Shown here one piece after another: positions 9,545 to 17,492 of a stretch of DNA of 64,000 bases. Source of the stretch: JAJRXC01 sp047639555. Lineage in GTDB: Bacteria > Actinomycetota > Acidimicrobiia > Acidimicrobiales > Aldehydirespiratoraceae. A program made the translations under genes and the position numbers. A model generated the notes under the pieces. The model was given only the letters and a program-made list of their open reading frames with translations. It searched no databases and was not told where the DNA came from. The stretch lies in the NCBI GenBank assembly GCA_047639555.1, contig JBLIOE010000007.1:1-64000 (forward strand). Reading direction: 5' to 3'. How positions within the stretch are numbered: position 1 is the first letter of the stretch; each line of letters starts with the position of its first letter.

Positions 9545-11134
9545 CTAGCGAACCGCGCCATCGTCGCGTTCGTCGTGGTGTGGCGCTGGTGTCGGCGGTA
9601 GCGGTAGCGGTAGCGGTAGCGGGTCGACCTCTACACCGTCGATCGACGACACGTAAGGCGTCGAATCGTCCCAATAGTCCTGCGGCGCGATCTCTGTGGT
9701 CAGGGCCGGGGGCGCCGGTTGCGACGGGCGAATGTCGTCGTCGGTGAGCTCGACCGTCTCGTCCTGTTCGTCGACGAGGGGTTCGGGTACGGGCGTTTCC
9801 GGTGATTCGGTGACGCGGGCGAGCCGGCGGGAGAACGCGCCGCGACCTGGACCGCCGGCCACATAGGAGAAGAGCGCAACTCCGGCCGCGATTGCGACAA
9901 GCCACGCACCCACGTTGACGCCCATTCGGATCATGACCGGGGTGATTGCGCCGATCGTGAAGGCCAGCTGGAATCGAGCCTCGAAGCGGGCGAACGATCG
10001 GCCATAGTTGGCATCGGGCGCGTCGCGCTGCACCAGCGCATCGAACGCGAGTTTCCCGGTGACCGTCGCGAAGGAGATAATGAACGCGAGAAGGGCGGTA
10101 CCGAGGACCGCACCGTTGACCCCGGCGAAGATGGCAATTCCAACGATGCCGGCGAGCGCACCCGCGAGCATTCGCTCTTCGGTCACTCGTTCGCGAAGGA
10201 GCGGAGCAGTCTTCGCACCGCTCAGCGAACCAACAACGGCAAAGAGGCCCACGAACCCGAAATGCCAGAGCGGCGCCCGCGGGTCACCCATGATGTCGAT
10301 GTCGCGAACGGTTGCCGTAGCTCCACCGATGGCGGCACCTTCGCGGCCGACGCTCAACGCTTCCTTGCCACCGCGTAGCTCGAACATCAGCAGCATCGTG
10401 ACAAAGCCGACAATGCCGCGGATCGTGGCCATCGATGTGGCAGCCAGCAGAATCTTCGCGTCGCGGAGCTCCGCCTTTTCAATCTCGTCGGCCGGCTCCG
10501 GCGCGACCACGATCTTGGGGAGCTGCAACGCAAGGATGGTCGAGACGATGAAGCCGACCATCGCGATAGCGGCGGCCATCGCTGGGCCCCCCAGCACACT
10601 GAATGCTCCCGCGATTCCGGCACCCGCCGGACCGGCAATCGAACTCAAGAGCGCGAGTCGGCTGTTGGCGCTTACGAAGTCTTCTTCGCTCCTCACGAAT
10701 TGGGGAACAACCGCGGACTTCGCAACGGCGTACCCCTTCTGGAGCACAAGAACGCCGAACGCCTCGGGGAACAGCAGCAGCGAGTCGAAGTGGCGGATCA
10801 TGAAGAACGCCACAATCGCCCGGCCCACAAGAGTGGCGAGGATCATCATTCGACGGCCGCCCGCGGCTCGATCAATCGCGGGGCCGATCAGCGGCGTGAC
10901 CACGGCAAACGGCGCCATCGTGAGGAGGAGGGCGAGCGCAACCCGGGCCCGAGATTCATCGGGAGAGATCGAGAAGAAAATGGAGCCGGCGAGAGCTGCG
11001 GTTATGGCACCATCGGACGCCGCGCTCGCGGCGTGCACCCTGGCGAGGCGCACAAAGGGCGTGACAACAAAACCCTCCGCCCCCTCTTTCTTCGGCTGGG
11101 GACGCCGTAGTGGGCGCCATCCCGGGTCATTCAC
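9545..11134 (-). CDS. MFS-type transporter with long cytoplasmic tail
   Basis: 529 residues from GTG. About ten to twelve hydrophobic helices fill residues 30-430 (e.g. VALALLLTMAPFAVVTPLIG, then LATLVGRAIVAFFMI), with the MFS loop phrase GPAIDRAAGGRRMMILATL between helices 2 and 3. The final 100 residues are hydrophilic and acidic and end in a Pro-Leu repeat (DPLPLPLPLPP). Substrate cannot be read from the sequence. It is the last gene of the leftward polyphosphate operon, 9 bp after the Nudix stop. Confidence 0.85.
   Translation of the reverse strand: MNDPGWRPLRRPQPKKEGAEGFVVTPFVRLARVHAASAASDGAITAALAGSIFFSISPDESRARVALALLLTMAPFAVVTPLIGPAIDRAAGGRRMMILATLVGRAIVAFFMIRHFDSLLLFPEAFGVLVLQKGYAVAKSAVVPQFVRSEEDFVSANSRLALLSSIAGPAGAGIAGAFSVLGGPAMAAAIAMVGFIVSTILALQLPKIVVAPEPADEIEKAELRDAKILLAATSMATIRGIVGFVTMLLMFELRGGKEALSVGREGAAIGGATATVRDIDIMGDPRAPLWHFGFVGLFAVVGSLSGAKTAPLLRERVTEERMLAGALAGIVGIAIFAGVNGAVLGTALLAFIISFATVTGKLAFDALVQRDAPDANYGRSFARFEARFQLAFTIGAITPVMIRMGVNVGAWLVAIAAGVALFSYVAGGPGRGAFSRRLARVTESPETPVPEPLVDEQDETVELTDDDIRPSQPAPPALTTEIAPQDYWDDSTPYVSSIDGVEVDPLPLPLPLPPTPAPHHDERDDGAVR
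9596..9624. repeat. Short hexanucleotide repeat in MFS tail
   Basis: Four consecutive GGTAGC units on the plus strand encode the Leu-Pro repeats near the transporter's C-terminus. A slippage-prone tract in a low-complexity tail. Confidence 0.8.
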
Positions 11135-11143
11135 GCCGTCAGT

Positions 11144-11584
11144 CTATTGCTCCGACGAGGGCATGGGGATCGCGCCTAATAAAGATATATCTCGCTCATA
11201 GGTGAGCAGATTTCTGGCCGCCACGAAGCCGAACCAACCGAGGGTGTCGACCTCGTCGTTGGGCACAAACACGCCATCGAGAAGCTCCATTGTCCAGTAG
11301 ACGACGAGCTTCTCGCGATCCTTCGTATCGACGTAGCGAACCTCGGGAAGCCGATCGAGGCGACGGCATCGATAACCGGTCTCCTCGACGACCTCGCGTT
11401 CGGCGGTCTGGCCGAGGGTTTCGCCGTCGTCCATCTTTCCTTTCGGAAAGGACCAATCCTGGCGTTGGGGCCGATGGATCAGCAGGACTTCTGGCTCGTC
11501 GAAGTGGCGCAGGATCAACCCGCCAGCCGCCCAAATTGTAACCTCGGGGTAGTCCGCGGCGAGCCCGTCTCGAAGGTCAGCCAT
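11144..11584 (-). CDS. Nudix hydrolase coupled to ppk
   Basis: 146 residues. A complete Nudix box is present (GKMDDGETLGQTAEREVVEE plus TGY), preceded by the strand LLIHRPQRQDWSFPKGK. Such enzymes hydrolyse nucleoside diphosphate-X bonds with Mg2+, the REVVEE glutamates binding metal. Its ATG overlaps the ppk stop by 8 bases (ATGGCTGA), indicating coupling. Mycobacterial mutT1 also neighbours ppk1, but MutT1 has an extra histidine-phosphatase domain that is absent here. Candidate substrates are oxidised nucleotides, diadenosine polyphosphates or polyphosphate-related compounds; the choice is inference. Confidence 0.93.
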   Translation of the reverse strand: MADLRDGLAADYPEVTIWAAGGLILRHFDEPEVLLIHRPQRQDWSFPKGKMDDGETLGQTAEREVVEETGYRCRRLDRLPEVRYVDTKDREKLVVYWTMELLDGVFVPNDEVDTLGWFGFVAARNLLTYERDISLLGAIPMPSSEQ

Positions 11585-13664
11585 GGGCCGCGGCCCGCGC
11601 CCGGGCGAGTGCTTGGAGCCGTTCGTGGGCATCGACGCCGGCCGTACCGCGCCGCCGTGTCCACACGCCGGCCCCGTCGAGTGTCCAGGCGAGCCGGTCG
11701 TCGGTGAGATACACCTCGATCGCCTCGTGAAGCCGCCCGAGAATGGCCGGGTCGGTGATGGCGAGCATGACCTCGATTCGACGATCGAGGTTACGAGTCA
11801 TGAGGTCGGCGCTGCCGAGGTAGGTGAGAGGTTCGCCGACCCCGGCGCCGTTGGCGAAATGAAAAACACGTGAGTGTTCGAGGAATCGGCCGATGATCGA
11901 CCGCACACGAATGCGATCCGAAAGGCCACGCACGCCCGGTCGAAGACAGCAGGTGCCGCGCACGATCAGGTCGATCTCAACGCCGCCCTGAGACGCCCGA
12001 TACAGCTGCTCGATGATCTCGGGGTCAACCAGGCTATTCATCTTCAGGATCATGCGGCCCCGACCCGACTCGATCTCACCCTCGATCAGCTCGCGGAGCC
12101 GAAGCCGAAGGTCCTGGGGCGCGGCGAGGATCCGTCGATACTCCTGCGCCCGGCTGTACCCAGTGAGACCGTTGAAGAAGTCGGCGAGATCTTCGCCGAT
12201 ATCGGGATCGGCAGTGAGAACACCAAAGTCCTCGTAGACCCGAGCGGTGCGATGGTTGTAGTTACCCGTGCCGATATGGCAATAACGGGCGATGCCGTCG
12301 GCCTCCTCGCGTACCACCATGCAGATCTTCGAGTGGATCTTGAGCCCGACGATGCCATACGCGACATGGACACCAGCTTTCTCGAGGCGTCGAGCCCAGC
12401 CGATGTTGGCCTCCTCGTCGAAGCGGGCCTCGAGCTCGACCAGCACCGCGACCTGCTTGCCCTGCTCGGAGGCGCGAATGAGCGCGTCGATAATCGGGCT
12501 CTTGCCGGAGGTTCGGTAGAGCGTCAACTTGATCGCCAACACGTTGCGGTCCGTCGAGGCCTGACGAATGAACTCCACTACTGATGAGCTGAACGACGAA
12601 TACGGGTGGTGCACGAGCACGTCGCCTTGCCGCAGAGCCGCGAAGAAGTCGGCCGACCCTTCGCCCGCGTCGAATGGTGGTTCGACTACGCCTTGCCACG
12701 CCGGCCAGCGAAGACTCGAGCGGCCAAGGCTGGCGATGGCCGACAGCGACGTGGCATCGATCGGCGCCGCGGTCGTATAGACATCGGACTCCTCGAGATC
12801 GAGTTCTCGAAGTAGGAGTTCTCGAACTTCATCGGACATAGATGAAGCCACCTCCAGCCGCACGGCTCGGCCGAAGCGACGCCGGCGCAGCTCAAGTTCG
12901 ACCGCGGCGAGAAGGTCGTCCGCTTCTGTGTCGTCGAGCGCGAAGTCGGCGTTTCTCGTGACCCGGAAGGCATGCGACTCGACAATCTCCATTCCGGGAA
13001 AGAGCTGATCGAGATGCGCCTGAATGACCGTCTCCAACGATACGAATCGATCGCCTTCGCCGGCGGCAAGCCATCGGTCGAGTGTGTTCGGCACCTTGAC
13101 ACGAGCGAAGCGAGATCGGTGGTCGATCCGATCGCGAACGACCACGGCCAGGTTCAGAGAAAGATCAGAGATGTAGGGGAACGGATGGCCCGGATCCACG
13201 GCGAGTGGAGTGAGCACCGGAAAGATGCGGGCCCGAAATCGCTCGTCGACCCTGGACTGCTCAGCGGCTGTCAGGTCGTCGTACGCGCAGAGATCGATTC
13301 CGGCAGCCTCCAGTTCGGGCAGCACCCGGCTGAGAAAGAGGTGCTCATGTCGGCTTCCCAGATCATCTACGACACCACGTATGGCGGCGATCTGCTCGCC
13401 GGGTGTTCGTTCGTCGGGGCCGCGGGTCTCGATTCCCGCCGCAACCTGATCGTGGAGCCCAGACACCCGGACCTGGAAGAACTCATCGAGATTGCCCGCA
13501 TAGATCGAAAGGAAGCCGAGCTGTTCGAGCAGCGGAACACTTTCATCCGCCACGAGATCGAGCACCCGGGCGTTGAACGCGAGCCACGAGAGTTCGCGGT
13601 TCAGAGAGTTGGTGTCGTTTTTGTCCCAGCCACCCACTTGTGCATCTGGGCCGAGGGCGCTCAT
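11577..13664 (-). CDS. ppk1: Polyphosphate kinase 1
   Basis: 695 residues, normal length. Reversibly polymerises the gamma-phosphate of ATP into inorganic polyphosphate. The N domain starts with NRELSWLAFNARVLDLVAD. The catalytic region has FDEEANIGWARRLEKAG and ICMVVREEADGIARYCHIGT, followed by GNYNHRTARVYEDFG carrying the phosphorylated His. The second conserved region is EHSRVFHFANG and YLGSADLMTRNLDRRIEV. The start overlaps the ROK kinase stop by 4 bases (ATGA) and the stop overlaps the Nudix start, so it sits in the middle of a tightly coupled operon. Confidence 0.97.
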   Translation of the reverse strand: MSALGPDAQVGGWDKNDTNSLNRELSWLAFNARVLDLVADESVPLLEQLGFLSIYAGNLDEFFQVRVSGLHDQVAAGIETRGPDERTPGEQIAAIRGVVDDLGSRHEHLFLSRVLPELEAAGIDLCAYDDLTAAEQSRVDERFRARIFPVLTPLAVDPGHPFPYISDLSLNLAVVVRDRIDHRSRFARVKVPNTLDRWLAAGEGDRFVSLETVIQAHLDQLFPGMEIVESHAFRVTRNADFALDDTEADDLLAAVELELRRRRFGRAVRLEVASSMSDEVRELLLRELDLEESDVYTTAAPIDATSLSAIASLGRSSLRWPAWQGVVEPPFDAGEGSADFFAALRQGDVLVHHPYSSFSSSVVEFIRQASTDRNVLAIKLTLYRTSGKSPIIDALIRASEQGKQVAVLVELEARFDEEANIGWARRLEKAGVHVAYGIVGLKIHSKICMVVREEADGIARYCHIGTGNYNHRTARVYEDFGVLTADPDIGEDLADFFNGLTGYSRAQEYRRILAAPQDLRLRLRELIEGEIESGRGRMILKMNSLVDPEIIEQLYRASQGGVEIDLIVRGTCCLRPGVRGLSDRIRVRSIIGRFLEHSRVFHFANGAGVGEPLTYLGSADLMTRNLDRRIEVMLAITDPAILGRLHEAIEVYLTDDRLAWTLDGAGVWTRRRGTAGVDAHERLQALARARAAAHG

Positions 13665-14596
13665 CCCTGCGGGTCCATGAGGAACGCGGCACCCAGCGCC
13701 CCGCCGGTGTCACCAAGAGCGGCGCGGCGAACCGGCGCCGAGATGCCCGCGAAAGAACGAGCCGCGATTCGACGCTCGAGATCAGCCCGGAACGACTCAC
13801 CGAGTCGCTCGGCCATGCCGCCCCCAAGGACGATCAGCTCAATATCGACCAGTGCGATCGCGCTCGCGAGCGCGGCGGCCATCGCTTCCGCGGCCTCATC
13901 GATGACCGACGCCGCGAGCGAGTCGCCGCCGGCGAGCGCCTTCTCCCACGTGCTCGACTTCATTCGATCATCACCGACGAGTTCGATGAGCGAAGTGGCT
14001 TCACCATCAGCATGGCGGGCCGGGGCCCGGGCCTCCATCATCCGCCGGCCGGCGTAGTCCTCAAGCTCACCCCGACCAACGGCCGCGCTCTCGAACTCTG
14101 CGAAGTTCACATAGACATGACCAATCTCGCCCGCAACACCGCGCGGGCCCTGCCGAAGCTGGCCGTCGAGAACGAGTCCGGCACCGATGCCGGTGCCCAT
14201 GAAGATACCGAGGAGATTGTCGACGCCTTTGCCCGCACCGACTCGCGCCTCGGCGAGTGTGCCGACGTTGACGTCGTTGTCGACAACCACCGGGCGGCCA
14301 CCACAGCGGGAGGAGAGTCCGGCGGCGACATCAACGTCGTGGTCCCAGCCGGGCAGATTCGCTGCGATCGCCAACACGCCCGATCCGGGCACCACCGGGC
14401 CGGGCACCCCGACACCAATCGCGGTGGCGGTGTGATCCGGGTCGACCTTGCGAACGACAGCAGCCAACATGTCGAGCACGTCATCGGGGCCACCCGCACG
14501 CGGGGTGGACTTCTTCGCCTTCTTTACGATCTGGCCGTCCTCTACAAGGACACCCATGATCTTGGTACCGCCGAGGTCAAGGCCAAGTGTCGGCAT
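13661..14596 (-). CDS. ROK-family sugar kinase (probable glucokinase), zinc cysteines missing
   Basis: 311 residues from the ATG before LGLDLGGTKIMGVLV (phosphate-1 loop). ROK features are VVDNDVNVGTLAEARVGAG (catalytic Asp in the DND motif), GIFMGTGIGAGLVLDGQL and GVAGEIGHVYVN (GEIGH, substrate-binding Glu-His). The downstream C-x-C-G-x2-G-C zinc motif of most ROK proteins is replaced by SAAVGRGELEDYAG, with no cysteine at the three positions. The product is probably glucose 6-phosphate. The 4-base overlap with ppk1 raises the possibility that polyphosphate is the phosphoryl donor, as in ROK-family polyphosphate glucokinases; this is inference. Confidence 0.86.
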   Translation of the reverse strand: MPTLGLDLGGTKIMGVLVEDGQIVKKAKKSTPRAGGPDDVLDMLAAVVRKVDPDHTATAIGVGVPGPVVPGSGVLAIAANLPGWDHDVDVAAGLSSRCGGRPVVVDNDVNVGTLAEARVGAGKGVDNLLGIFMGTGIGAGLVLDGQLRQGPRGVAGEIGHVYVNFAEFESAAVGRGELEDYAGRRMMEARAPARHADGEATSLIELVGDDRMKSSTWEKALAGGDSLAASVIDEAAEAMAAALASAIALVDIELIVLGGGMAERLGESFRADLERRIAARSFAGISAPVRRAALGDTGGALGAAFLMDPQG

Positions 14597-14618
14597 CAGA
14601 CGAGAACCCGTCGAAGTG

Positions 14619-14900
14619 TCACGACGACGGCTCGTCCTCCGGGTAACCGAGGTCCCATTCGACCACGATTCGTTCGCGTTCACCGTCACGATTCACGCGT
14701 TCACGGTTGCGACGAAACTGTGGGTCGTGCGGCGGGAGCAGCAGAAGACGAGCATTCACTCGGTCACGGAAGCCATCAATGACCTCGCGCTCGCCGTAGA
14801 CCGCACGGATCTCCCAGTGCGGGGCGGTCGGTCCGAGATACACGATCGTGGCCTGGGCGATTGGCGGCTCTTCCGTCTCAAGATCAGCAGTATCGGTCAT
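14619..14900 (-). CDS. Hypothetical protein, first gene of the ppk operon
   Basis: 93 residues. The ATG at 14900 is preceded by GGAG at 7-nt spacing. The sequence contains ATIVYLGPTAPHWEIRAVYG, then DGFRDRVNARLLLLPPHDPQ, and an Arg/Glu-rich tail ending PEDEPSS. It looks like a small soluble alpha/beta protein. No family recognised. It lies 22 bp upstream of the ROK kinase and probably shares its transcript. Confidence 0.65.
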   Translation of the reverse strand: MTDTADLETEEPPIAQATIVYLGPTAPHWEIRAVYGEREVIDGFRDRVNARLLLLPPHDPQFRRNRERVNRDGERERIVVEWDLGYPEDEPSS

Positions 14901-15035
14901 CACAGCTCCATTTGCGGTGTGCACGGGATGAGCCAGTGTAGCTGGCGGTGATGGTCTCGCTTCACGTCGACTTCACCACTTTCTGCAGCGAACTCACCTC
15001 AATCCGTAGTACTTCTCTGTCGAATGGGCCTTTAC

Positions 15036-15064
15036 GGGAACTTTCCCCTTGATCTGGGCGTAAT
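15036..15064 (+). promoter_or_regulatory. Candidate ECF-type promoter for the whiB gene
   Basis: GGGAAC at 15036-15041 is followed after 17 nt by CGTAAT at 15059-15064, resembling actinobacterial ECF/SigE-class promoters (GGAAC and CGT elements). Transcription would start near 15070, about 60 nt before the whiB start. An ECF sigma gene lies 1.1 kb away. Assignment rests on two short matches. Confidence 0.35.
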
Positions 15065-15133
15065 ACCCATACCGAGAGCGGGCATCGGTCTAGCGGGCAT
15101 ATTGCTTGAGGGCCACAGCCCAAGGAGACCCAA

Positions 15134-15382
15134 ATGGACACCAGTTGGATGGCAGTAGGAAATTGCGCCACCCTCCCCCCGGACAAGTTCTTTCCTTCCG
15201 ATGGGGTAGGAGTCGAAGTCGCCCGTCGCGTTTGCGACGGGTGCGCAGTTCAGGAACGCTGCCTCGAATACGCCCTTCGCAATCGCATCGATCACGGCGT
15301 GTGGGGCGGAACAAGTGAACGCCAGCGGCGGCGGATTCTCAAGGATCGTCGACAGGTAGCGGTCATCGCGATGGCTCGCTGA
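15134..15382 (+). CDS. WhiB-family iron-sulfur transcription regulator
   Basis: 82 residues. The four [4Fe-4S] cysteines are in GNCATLPPD, ARRVCDGCAVQERC (C-x2-C-x5-C) and the first position noted, followed by the turn GVWGGTSERQRRRI and a basic C-terminus. WhiB proteins bind the principal sigma factor and act as redox or NO-responsive regulators. A strong AAGGAG precedes the ATG by 7 nt. About 210 bp of untranscribed-looking DNA lies upstream, holding the candidate ECF-type promoter and no other gene. Confidence 0.95.
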   Translation: MDTSWMAVGNCATLPPDKFFPSDGVGVEVARRVCDGCAVQERCLEYALRNRIDHGVWGGTSERQRRRILKDRRQVAVIAMAR

Positions 15383-15402
15383 GCTGAGGCACCGGGTGGG
15401 AT

Positions 15403-16257
15403 TCAGTCCCAGAACCGGAACGTATCGACGATGGTGTCTGCGGTCCCCCGCACTCGATCACCCAACGAAGGCGATCGGGTCGGGAGATCGTCCATCATGT
15501 CGCCGATCATGTCGTTGTGTGGCTTCTCGCTCACGATGATCCAGACAAAGCCAGTGCCGTCGATCACGACGACATAGGAACCCCCGGCCGGACCGGACCA
15601 CATATTGCGGTGGTCACTTTCCGCCAGACCATCGCCATCGAGGGAAGCAAGATCTGTTTCCCCCTCGTGCCGGAAGACCGATATCGACTCACCTTCCGCG
15701 CCGACATAGAGAAGGTGCAGCGTCGGCCCACTCAGGAAAGCGTGTTCCATCGAGAGGTCGTCGGGCATCAACGGCGCCATCGACAGGGCCTTATCCATCG
15801 GCATGGGATCCATGTGGTCCATGTCGTCGGGCATCGGCTCACCCTCGACCACGGCGGCGGCCGCATCGTGTTGCGCGATCAGATCGCCGATCGCCGGAAG
15901 CGAATTCCCTCCCCCGACGCCGCCGACCACGCTGGCGATAATCACCATTGCCGCAGCCGCGGCCGCAAACCGGGGCACGCGGCGATGCGAGGCAAGTGTG
16001 ACAACCGGCGCCCGTGGCGCCGGTGAACCCAGTTGCTCAGCCGTCGACTCGTCGGCCGCATCGACTGATGCAATGATTTGTTCGATTGCGCCGGCGAGCG
16101 GCTGAGAGGTTTCGCTTCGTAACAACGACCGAACCCGAGCGAGGTCGCCGTAGGTCGCCGCGAGAACCGGGTCGGCGGCTAGAGCCGCTTCGAGTTCGGC
16201 CTCTTCGACATCGTCGAGTTCGCCATCGAGATGGGCGGAAAGCCACTCCTCGTTCAT
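15403..16257 (-). CDS. Anti-sigma factor-like membrane protein with Met/Asp/His-rich linker
   Basis: 284 residues. The N-terminal domain (LSAHLDGELDDVEEAELEAA) matches anti-sigma domains but has no H-x3-C-x2-C zinc motif. One membrane helix follows (about 97-115, FAAAAAAMVIIASVVGGVGG). The extracytoplasmic part begins with MPDDMDHMDPMPMDK, a Met/Asp/His cluster, then a domain with LHLLYVGAEGESISVF and SYVVVIDGTGFVWIIVSEKP. Its ATG overlaps the ECF sigma stop (ATGA), so the pair is coupled and this is almost surely its antagonist. Metal binding by the Met/His cluster is speculation. Confidence 0.82.
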   Translation of the reverse strand: MNEEWLSAHLDGELDDVEEAELEAALAADPVLAATYGDLARVRSLLRSETSQPLAGAIEQIIASVDAADESTAEQLGSPAPRAPVVTLASHRRVPRFAAAAAAMVIIASVVGGVGGGNSLPAIGDLIAQHDAAAAVVEGEPMPDDMDHMDPMPMDKALSMAPLMPDDLSMEHAFLSGPTLHLLYVGAEGESISVFRHEGETDLASLDGDGLAESDHRNMWSGPAGGSYVVVIDGTGFVWIIVSEKPHNDMIGDMMDDLPTRSPSLGDRVRGTADTIVDTFRFWD

Positions 16258-16775
16258 GACAGCACCTCCCGGAGTCGCGATCGACCGCGATGTACCCGCG
16301 AACGAACCGTGCCCACGGGGACACCGGTGTGGTCGGCGATTTCGCCATAACTCATGCCGGCCACATCACACAGCACCACGGCAACCCGGAACTCCTCTTG
16401 AAGTCCGGCCAGTGCCTGCTGAATGTGATCCGGCAGCGATCGCATCGCCAGGTCCTCGTCGGCCCCGGGCCCACCAACGATAACCCGGTCGGGATCGTCA
16501 GGGAGTGCGGACTGCGGTCGTCGTTTCCGACGCCGCGTCTCGTCGAGGAAGACATTCGTCACGATGCGGGCTAACCATCCTTGGAGCGATCCGGGGGTGT
16601 AGTTGGCGAGCCCCCGTTTCACCCGGAGCAACGCTTCCTGGACAACGTCCTCGGCATCGGAATGGTTCCCGGCGAGTCGATACGCGACGGAATACATGAA
16701 GTGGGAGTGGTCGCGGGCGACCTCCTCCCACGTGGGCACGGATCCCGGCGTGCCGAGCAAATCAGGTTCGGTCAA
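16254..16775 (-). CDS. ECF RNA polymerase sigma factor
   Basis: 173 residues. Region 2 is HFMYSVAYRLAGNHSDAEDV continuing VQEALLRV, with GSLQGWLARIVTNVFLDETR; region 4 is LAGLQEEFRVAVVLCDVAGM then SYGEIADHTGVPVGTVRSRV ending HRGRSRLRE. It binds core polymerase and directs a stress or envelope regulon, held by the coupled anti-sigma protein downstream. TTG at 16775 is the longest start; GTG at 16739 is possible. It starts 12 bp after the tatA stop, so tatA, sigma and anti-sigma may form one transcript. Confidence 0.93.
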   Translation of the reverse strand: MTEPDLLGTPGSVPTWEEVARDHSHFMYSVAYRLAGNHSDAEDVVQEALLRVKRGLANYTPGSLQGWLARIVTNVFLDETRRRKRRPQSALPDDPDRVIVGGPGADEDLAMRSLPDHIQQALAGLQEEFRVAVVLCDVAGMSYGEIADHTGVPVGTVRSRVHRGRSRLREVLS

Positions 16776-16787
16776 CGCGACCGAGGA

Positions 16788-16964
16788 TCACTTCTTGGAA
16801 GTGGATTCATCCTCGTCTTCGGCGCCTTCGGAAAGACCCGCCTTGAATTCGTTTTGGGCCTGACCGAGCGAACGCGCCAACTTTGGCAGCTTTGCGCCGC
16901 CGAAAACGAGGACCGCAAGGAGGAGTATGTAGAGGAACTCATTCCCCTGGAGGAAAGCAAGCAT
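16788..16964 (-). CDS. tatA: Twin-arginine translocase subunit TatA
   Basis: 58 residues, easily overlooked. N-terminal membrane helix MLAFLQGNEFLYILLLAVLV is followed by the hinge FGGAKLPKLARSLGQAQNEF (the FG hinge, KLP and amphipathic helix of TatA) and an acidic tail ending ESTSKK. TatA oligomerises to form the translocation pore for folded proteins. No tatC is in the window. The 120-bp region upstream, toward whiB, holds no other gene. Confidence 0.93.
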   Translation of the reverse strand: MLAFLQGNEFLYILLLAVLVFGGAKLPKLARSLGQAQNEFKAGLSEGAEDEDESTSKK

Positions 16965-17084
16965 GGTGCGACAGTACCTTCTAGAAAGTGAAGAACGTAT
17001 GAGGGCTTCACAAGAAGCTGCGAAGACTCATGCTTCACCATCGGCCGAACCCCATCGAAAGTTGACCGAGACCGCGCCGAGCGG

Positions 17085-17378
17085 TCAGGCGGTAACGCTG
17101 CTCGACTGCGCAGCTGCGGCCGCTCGGGCCAGAGCACGCTGGCGGCGAATACGGCGACGCTCACGTTCGCTCATGCCGCCCCAGATGCCGAACTTCTCGC
17201 CATTTTGCAGGGCGTATTCAAGACAATCGTCGCGGACCACACAGCCGCGGCAGACCTCTTTGGCTTCGCGGGTGGACGCACCGCGCTCAGGAAAAAACAG
17301 ATCGGGATCGACGCCCAAGCAGTTGGCATAGTCCTGCCAGGCCTTTTCGTCTGCCTCTATATCGGAATGCATGGCCAT
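17085..17378 (-). CDS. WhiB-family iron-sulfur transcription regulator
   Basis: 97 residues. Cluster cysteines are in DYANCLGVDPDLFFPE and EVCRGCVVRDDCLEYAL, with the turn FGIWGGMSERERRRIRRQRA and an Ala-rich tail. The start at 17378 is supported by GGAGG 6 nt upstream. It is related in layout to WhiB2/WhmD-like proteins, which control division genes, but I cannot assign a subfamily by eye. The upstream 114 bp holds a promoter-like element with palindromes. Confidence 0.95.
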   Translation of the reverse strand: MAMHSDIEADEKAWQDYANCLGVDPDLFFPERGASTREAKEVCRGCVVRDDCLEYALQNGEKFGIWGGMSERERRRIRRQRALARAAAAAQSSSVTA

Positions 17379-17438
17379 GGGGTTCCTCCGTGGCGCTCGA
17401 TGAAATCCTGATGGACTCCCTCCGCCTGCTGCCACGAT

Positions 17439-17472
17439 TGTAATTACAGCACTGTGTTTCTGTGCTTGTAAA
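17439..17472 (-). promoter_or_regulatory. Promoter with overlapping palindromes upstream of whiB
   Basis: Read on the minus strand: a -35-like TTTACA (17472-17467), an 18-nt spacer carrying AGCAC...GTGCT, and a -10-like TGTAAT (17448-17443) that lies inside the perfect 10-bp palindrome TGTAATTACA (17439-17448). The palindrome over the -10 and the inverted repeat in the spacer look like regulator binding sites. Position is about 60-90 bp before the start codon. Confidence 0.45.
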
Positions 17473-17492
17473 GGCCGCGAGCCGAGTTTTTC

